The notes below the pieces were generated by a model. The model saw nothing but the letters and a program-made list of their open reading frames with translations. It had not been told where the DNA came from and searched no databases. From positions 1 to 36,562 of the forward strand of contig JANQFX010000090.1 of NCBI GenBank assembly GCA_028277725.1: a stretch of 36,562 bases of DNA, read 5' to 3'. Shown in pieces: positions 30,123 to 36,562 of this stretch; the stretch's first letter is position 1, and each line of letters begins with the position of its first letter. Made by a program: the position numbers and the translations under genes. This stretch comes from Thiohalocapsa sp. GTDB taxonomy: Bacteria; Pseudomonadota; Gammaproteobacteria; Chromatiales; Chromatiaceae.

Positions 30123-30454
30123 GTAGACGTTCGCCCTGAGGATGGTGTCGACGCGTCTGCGGCGCCGGCAGCTGGGCCGATGCGCCCATCGACCTAATGG
30201 ACGCACTGCTCGTCGACCCAGGTCTGATGCCTTAGCAAGCGAACGGCGGTAGGCCAGTACGACGCATCGACGCGTACGCGACGGTGCCCCTGCCCGATGG
30301 GATCGTGTAGCAGCCGCCTTCTGATGCCTCGGGGTTCGGCATGAATGACGATGGCTGCCCGGAGCCTGGTTCAGGTGGCGGATGGTCGGCTATCGGCACA
30401 GTGCGCTCGATGCGGCGATCGCGCGCGACATGGCCTCGAGAGGTACCGGAAAGA
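30123..30454. other. Gene-free stretch between bchJ and tRNA-Leu
   Basis: No supported ORF, promoter or terminator is seen. Just beyond the tRNA 3' end, GGTACCGG occurs at 30442-30449 and again at 30456-30463, where it overlaps the tRNA acceptor/CCA end. This is a small duplication of the tRNA 3' terminus. Confidence 0.4.
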
Positions 30455-30541
30455 TGGTACCGGGGACGAGACTCGAACTCGTAAGGTGTTACCACCGGTG
30501 GATTTTGAGTCCACTGCGTCTACCAATTCCGCCACCCCGGC
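30455..30541 (-). tRNA. tRNA-Leu (anticodon CAA)
   Basis: Read on the minus strand, the acceptor GCCGGGG (30541-30535) pairs with CCCCGGT, followed by discriminator A and an encoded CCA (30457-30455). The anticodon arm is GTGGA-CTCAAAA-TCCAC, anticodon CAA. A long variable arm (CGGTGGTAACACCTTAC region) identifies a class II tRNA, and the T arm has the GTTCGAGTC loop. Length 87 nt with CCA. It decodes UUG. Confidence 0.96.
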
Positions 30542-30636
30542 AATCAACCTGCAATAATAGCGCGATTTGGCCCCGCGGCGATAGCCCTATCGTCGATCCG
30601 AGCGGTCACCATCCTTCGCCTATGCCAACTTCCACC

Positions 30637-31713
30637 ATGCGGCGTTCTGATTTCCACTTCGACCTGCCCGCCGAGCTCATTGCGCAGCAGCCGCTGCCCG
30701 AGCGCGGCGCAAGCCGCCTGCTCACCCTCGATGGCCCGACCGGGGCCGTCGCCGACCGACAGTTCGCGGACCTGCCGGACCTCTTGGCCCCGGGCGATCT
30801 GCTGGTGTTCAACGACACCCGGGTGCTGCCGGCACGCCTGTACGCCCAGAAAGAGACAGGCGGCCGGGTCGAGATCCTCATCGAACGAGTCCTGGAGCCC
30901 GGCCGGGCCTTGGCCCATATGCGCGCCAGCAGGTCGCCACGGCCCGGTTCGGCTTTGCAGCTCGCCGGCGGGGAGCGACTGCAGGTGCTTGGGCGGGAGG
31001 AGGGGCTCTTCCAGCTTCGCAGCGATGGCGTGGACTTCCATCTGCTGATGCGTCGCCATGGCCACATGCCGCTGCCGCCCTACATCGCCCGCGACGACGA
31101 CGCGGCGGATCGGGAGCGCTACCAGACCATCTATGGCCGGCGTGAGGGCGCCGTCGCCGCGCCCACCGCCGGCCTGCATTTCGACCAGGCGATGCTGGAT
31201 CGTATCGGGGCGCTCGGGTTCGAGACCGGCCGTGTCACTCTGCACGTCGGCGCAGGCACCTTCCAACCGGTGCGGGAGGACGACCTCGACAAGCACCTGA
31301 TGCACGCGGAGTGGCTGGAGGTGGATGAGCAGATCTGCGCTCAGGTGGCGGACACGCGGGCGCGCGGCGGGCGTGTGGTTGCGGTGGGCACCACCACGGT
31401 GCGCAGCCTGGAGACTGCCGCGGCCGAGGATGAGTTGCGCCCCTTTCGTGGTGACAGCCGGTTGTTCATCCGGCCGGGATATCGGTTCCGTGTCGTCGAC
31501 GCGCTGCTGACGAACTTCCACCTGCCCGAGTCGACGCTGTTGATGCTGATCTGCGCCTTCTCGGGATACGACGCCGCGATGGCGGCCTACCGACACGCGG
31601 TGGCGGAGCGCTACCGGTTCTTCTCCTACGGCGATGCCATGTTCCTGACGCGCGAGCCCCGCCGGCCTGACGCCGTTGATTGCGGCACCGACCGCGATCT
31701 GGATCAAGGCTGA
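30637..31713 (+). CDS. queA: S-adenosylmethionine:tRNA ribosyltransferase-isomerase QueA
   Basis: QueA transfers and isomerises the ribosyl part of SAM onto preQ1 in tRNA, giving epoxyqueuosine. The start at 30637 makes the N-terminus [20 protein letters not shown], matching the family; an ATG at 30622 would add five residues, and neither has a clear Shine-Dalgarno. Family blocks are [46 protein letters not shown] and [18 protein letters not shown]. The protein is 358 aa. tgt, the preceding step in the same tRNA-modification pathway, lies 1.9 kb downstream with msrA and a HAD gene between them. Confidence 0.95.
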   Translation: MRRSDFHFDLPAELIAQQPLPERGASRLLTLDGPTGAVADRQFADLPDLLAPGDLLVFNDTRVLPARLYAQKETGGRVEILIERVLEPGRALAHMRASRSPRPGSALQLAGGERLQVLGREEGLFQLRSDGVDFHLLMRRHGHMPLPPYIARDDDAADRERYQTIYGRREGAVAAPTAGLHFDQAMLDRIGALGFETGRVTLHVGAGTFQPVREDDLDKHLMHAEWLEVDEQICAQVADTRARGGRVVAVGTTTVRSLETAAAEDELRPFRGDSRLFIRPGYRFRVVDALLTNFHLPESTLLMLICAFSGYDAAMAAYRHAVAERYRFFSYGDAMFLTREPRRPDAVDCGTDRDLDQG

Positions 31714-31740
31714 ATCTGGTTCGTAGGTATCTGAAAAGAT

Positions 31741-31768
31741 AAAAAAAGCGCGACGTGCGCCGCGCTTT
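31741..31768 (-). terminator. Intrinsic terminator of the small RNA
   Basis: On the minus strand AAAGCGCG and CGCGCTTT form a perfect 8-bp stem around an 8-nt loop, running straight into a run of seven T (31747-31741). On the plus strand only TTTG follows, so queA may end here less efficiently. Confidence 0.85.
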
Positions 31769-31862
31769 GAAATTACCACCAAAGGAGGATGGAGGAGTGC
31801 ACTGAAGGACTGCAAACCTTCAGTACATCACCATTTTATTAAATACCCATCCTCCTGTCAAG
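31741..31862 (-). ncRNA. Probable small structured RNA with its own intrinsic terminator
   Basis: Read on the minus strand, an 11-bp hairpin (31827-31817 with 31808-31798, one G-U pair, 8-nt loop) is enclosed by a perfect 10-bp stem (AGGAGGATGG at 31783-31792 with 31847-31856). The 3' end is a textbook intrinsic terminator: an 8-bp stem (31768-31761 with 31752-31745), 8-nt loop, then seven U from 31747 to 31741. The stretch is far richer in A/T than its surroundings. No ORF longer than a few codons fits on this strand. A -10-like GATAAG lies just upstream near 31865-31870. The same hairpin may also end queA transcription on the plus strand. I do not recognise the RNA family. Confidence 0.6.
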
Positions 31863-32135
31863 ATCGCTTATCGTTTCGCCCCGTATGGGCTGTCCGAAGC
31901 CGGCCGACGCTCCAAGTGGACTGTCCTGTTATGGCGATTCTGTCGCGACGTGCTGTTCAGCCGATGTCCGGGTTGTTGGCCCGCCCTGACGGCTTTGCCA
32001 TTGCGTCGGCACCGTGGCCCGGAGCGCGTCGGTCGGGCCCGACACTAGGAGGCCCCACAATCAGGCGCTTCGGGCGCCGTGGAGGGACACTCCGCAGGAC
32101 GGGTTTCGCAAGTTCCATAGCCGACTGCGACACCG

Positions 32136-32786
<651 letters not shown>

Positions 32787-32899
32787 GGCGTGTCTCCGGT
32801 GGATGAGCGGCTGGGAGGGGGATGACCTGGCGGGCTTTCGCCCCCCACTAGACCCGTGCAGAATTGGGCGCCCGCCCGACATTGCCAAGGCATGAACTC

Positions 32900-34742
<1,843 letters not shown>

Positions 34743-34747
34743 CAACA

Positions 34748-34756
34748 TGCTATAAC
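34748..34756 (+). promoter_or_regulatory. Possible extended -10 promoter before the DUF1826 pair
   Basis: TGCTATAAC reads as an extended -10 element (TGn-TATAAC) just after the tgt stop, with no good -35. Transcription would start near 34763 and give a leader of about 215 nt before the first DUF1826 gene. The leader holds AGGAGGGG at about 34852-34859, before an ATG at 34869 that opens a frame with poor coding bias. Confidence 0.35.
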
Positions 34757-34979
34757 GTACCAGATCGGTGCGGCTTCGGTGGGCGATGACTCCCTAGCGC
34801 ACTTGTCGGCTCGGCGACCGGGTGTGCAAACCGGCGCCAGGGTCATCCTTAGGAGGGGTAGGGTATCCATGCCCCGACACCCGCATCTAAGATCCCTGGA
34901 CATCCGATCCACGGCTGAATGTCGAGGTAGCTTCGGGCGACATGCAAATCACCTACGACCGCCATTCCGGGCGCGCATC

Positions 34980-35636
34980 ATGTCAAGTCTCCTTATGAGC
35001 ACGGCCGTCGTATCCGAAGGCCCCTCGCATCTGCTCGGCGCCGATTCGGGGGTGCTGCACCATATCAACGAGCCCGATGTCAACATGGGCCTCTGGCAGC
35101 GCAAGCCACTCGAGGACGTCGTCCGCGAGGTCTCTCGGCTGCGGGCGACGGATCTGCCGGATGTGCGTTGCCGCACGTCGGCAGCGACATTCGATCGGGA
35201 TATCCGGTCGCTGATGGCGGGACAGGGCTTGGGCCCGCAGTCCTTTCGCGCCTGGCTCGCCGATCTGCGGCAGCTGTCGGAGCTGTTCTTCGGCGTCTGT
35301 GCCGGGCCCCACGCGACCGCGCGCCTGGAGACGACCGTCGCCGACGGCTGTCGCCGCTTCCATGTGGATCGCACCCGGCTTAGGCTGCTGTGCACCTATC
35401 GCGGAGCGGGCACGGAGTGGCTGACGGAGGATCAGGTCGATCGCGATGCGCAAGTCAGCGGAGCGCCGAACGAGCGCATCGTACGCTTCGGTGAGCCGTC
35501 GCGGTTCGAGCCCTTCTGGGTGGGCATCCTCAAGGGGGACGCCTATACGGGCAATGTCGGGCGAGGCCTGGTGCATCGATCTCCGTCGATCGAAGGCTCG
35601 GGCCAGATCCGGCTCCTGTTCTGCCTGGACTTCTGA
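34980..35636 (+). CDS. DUF1826 family protein, first of a tandem pair (218 aa)
   Basis: The second half has the DUF1826 pattern: CRRFHVDRTRLRLLCTYRGAGTEWL, then LKGDAYTGN and GLVHRSP, ending RLLFCLDF. His128-x-Asp130, His199 and Arg211 are arranged like the metal triad and 2-oxoglutarate arginine of Fe(II)/2OG oxygenases; this is inference, the family is uncharacterised. The ATG at 34980 is chosen because coding bias starts there, although it has no Shine-Dalgarno; an ATG at 34869 has AGGAGGGG upstream but the added 37 codons have about 50% GC at third positions. A related gene follows after 18 nt. Confidence 0.75.
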   Translation: MSSLLMSTAVVSEGPSHLLGADSGVLHHINEPDVNMGLWQRKPLEDVVREVSRLRATDLPDVRCRTSAATFDRDIRSLMAGQGLGPQSFRAWLADLRQLSELFFGVCAGPHATARLETTVADGCRRFHVDRTRLRLLCTYRGAGTEWLTEDQVDRDAQVSGAPNERIVRFGEPSRFEPFWVGILKGDAYTGNVGRGLVHRSPSIEGSGQIRLLFCLDF

Positions 35637-35654
35637 CCTCTCGGGCAAAGGCTA

Positions 35655-36338
35655 ATGGCCGCAACCATGACGACCCCAGGGGCCTCCCGGGCGTCCGCGA
35701 CGACGTCCGCCGAGGCCCCTCCTGCTGCGCCCACCTGGTTACGGGTGAGCCAGCTCGCCGATCTTGCGGAGATCTTCGAACCGGACGTCCAGGTCTGTGT
35801 CTGGCAGCGTGAGGCGGATCCGAGCATCGCGCCGTACCTGGCCGGGTTGGAGGAGGCCGATACTCTGCAGGCAATCGAAACCCTATCGGTGGAGCAACGG
35901 CCACGGCTTGCTCGCCTCCCCGCGGGTCTCGAGCCCGTTCCCGGTCGGGCCGCACTGATCGACGATCTGTCGTTTCTGCGGGAGATCACCTGCGAGCTGC
36001 TGGGCTGCCCTGCGGTCGGTCTGCGCCTCGCGCGCGTGCGTCATGCCATGTGCCCCGGCTGGCACATCGACCGCGTCGGGCTGCGACTGGTCTGCACCTA
36101 TCAGGGTCCTGGCACCCGGTGGCTCGCTGACCAGGGCGTCGAGCGGACGAGGGCAAGCCTGCGTCGGACGTCGGATGATCCATACCTCCAAGCAGGAACG
36201 GGGGAGGTCGTCCTGCTCAAGGGCACGTTGTGGCAGGGCAACGAACAGCTCGGTGCCATCCACCGCTCGCCCGAGCCCGTGGCCGGTGCCGACATGCGCA
36301 CACTCGTCACCCTCGACCCCCTTTGGCAGGCCGCGTAG
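35655..36338 (+). CDS. DUF1826 family protein, second of a tandem pair (227 aa)
   Basis: It shares the signature of the preceding gene in a more canonical form: AMCPGWHIDRVGLRLVCTYQGPGTRWL, VVLLKGTLW and GAIHRSPEP. His137-x-Asp139, His203 and Arg215 line up with His128, Asp130, His199 and Arg211 of copy one. The two proteins otherwise differ widely, so the duplication is old or the two were recruited separately. AAAGG lies 3 nt before the ATG at 35655, and an ATG at 35667 is possible. It overlaps no other gene; the function of the family is unknown. Confidence 0.8.
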   Translation: MAATMTTPGASRASATTSAEAPPAAPTWLRVSQLADLAEIFEPDVQVCVWQREADPSIAPYLAGLEEADTLQAIETLSVEQRPRLARLPAGLEPVPGRAALIDDLSFLREITCELLGCPAVGLRLARVRHAMCPGWHIDRVGLRLVCTYQGPGTRWLADQGVERTRASLRRTSDDPYLQAGTGEVVLLKGTLWQGNEQLGAIHRSPEPVAGADMRTLVTLDPLWQAA

Positions 36339-36483
36339 GGCAAGACGCGTTAGCGGCTCCGCCGTCGACGGCTCGCGGGCACCGGCCCCATCGCTCCGTT
36401 TAGCCTAGAAAGAGCAGTTGGACGGTCGTCAGGGTGCGTCCCGCGGGCCTGATCCCAGATTGGCCAGCAAGGCACAACGACGC

Positions 36484-36508
36484 GGAATAGTCACTCTATT
36501 CCAAGGAG
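36484..36508 (+). promoter_or_regulatory. Perfect dyad followed by a ribosome-binding-like AAGGAG
   Basis: GGAATAG-TCACT-CTATTCC (36484-36502) is a perfect 7-bp dyad, directly followed by AAGGAG (36503-36508). It may be an operator or RBS-proximal hairpin of a gene beginning near or beyond the window end. No ORF can be assigned in the remaining 54 nt. Confidence 0.3.
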
Positions 36509-36562
36509 TTGTAACGCCGCTGGGCGCCGCGCGGGGCGTGCCCTGGCGACCGTAGCGCCGTT

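Noticed and set aside
31783..31835. Plus-strand 17-codon peptide starting in AAAGGAGGATGG
   Set aside because: The ATG directly touches the Shine-Dalgarno, leaving no spacing; the segment is better explained as the minus-strand structured RNA.
34743..34760. Zur-type operator (TATAAC half) before the DUF1826 genes
   Set aside because: Only one half matches; the opposite arm fits at about 3 of 7 positions, so a zinc-regulator site is not supported.

Overview
The window comes from a purple phototrophic bacterium, most likely a gammaproteobacterial purple sulfur bacterium (order Chromatiales). It is GC-rich and holds a large part of a photosynthesis gene cluster (PGC): spheroidene/spirilloxanthin-type carotenoid genes, LH2-type antenna genes, the dark protochlorophyllide reductase, Mg-chelatase H, the reaction-centre H subunit with its assembly genes, and the PpsR/CrtJ repressor. 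Genus cannot be fixed from the sequence alone.

Layout. (1) 1-1230: sparse DNA with a palindromic repeat cluster (16-114) and one tiny predicted membrane protein. (2) 1231-4777, minus strand: crtD, a zinc-ribbon membrane protein, crtC and a small three-helix membrane protein. (3) 5072-6260, plus strand: a PpsR-type box followed by two tandem, very short single-helix membrane proteins whose core is protein-identical but codon-divergent, then a possible 30-residue ORF, another PpsR-type box and a strong bidirectional terminator. (4) 6292-7225, minus strand: a pucBA-pucBA LH2 operon. Its promoter (-35 and -10) lies inside two perfect TGT-N12-ACA boxes at 7391-7434. (5) 7801-9676, plus: a PucC-family transporter-like protein and a DUF2892 protein. 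(6) 9864-13804, minus: bchP, bchG, ppsR. (7) 14216-27363, plus: the tightly overlapping bchF-N-B-H-L-M-lhaA-puhA-puhB-puhC-puhE superoperon with a recognisable sigma70-like promoter. (8) 27364-30122: a perfect FNR-type box, a hairpin-rich leader of about 420 nt, hemN (oxygen-independent coproporphyrinogen oxidase) and bchJ. (9) 30455-36562: tRNA-Leu(CAA), queA, a probable small RNA with its own terminator (minus strand), msrA, a HAD phosphatase, tgt, and two tandem DUF1826 genes. From queA onward the genes are housekeeping or unrelated to photosynthesis.

How it works together. hemN supplies protoporphyrin precursors without oxygen. BchH inserts Mg, BchM methylates, BchL/N/B reduce protochlorophyllide in the dark, BchF hydrates the 3-vinyl group, and BchG/BchP attach and reduce the tail. 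CrtC and CrtD make the acyclic carotenoids. PucBA bind the pigments; PucC/LhaA and PuhB/C/E assemble the complexes around PuhA. PpsR, encoded here, probably represses the puc and bch promoters through TGT-N12-ACA sites, while an FNR-like factor probably drives hemN under low oxygen. Not in this window: puf, crtE/F/B/I, bchC/X/Y/Z/D/I, bchE, acsF and ppaA/aerR.

The most interesting undescribed items are the tandem micro-membrane proteins at 5174-5597, the structured small RNA at 31741-31862, the structured hemN leader, the isolated PpsR box at 6103 and the DUF1826 pair with an HxD...H...R signature.
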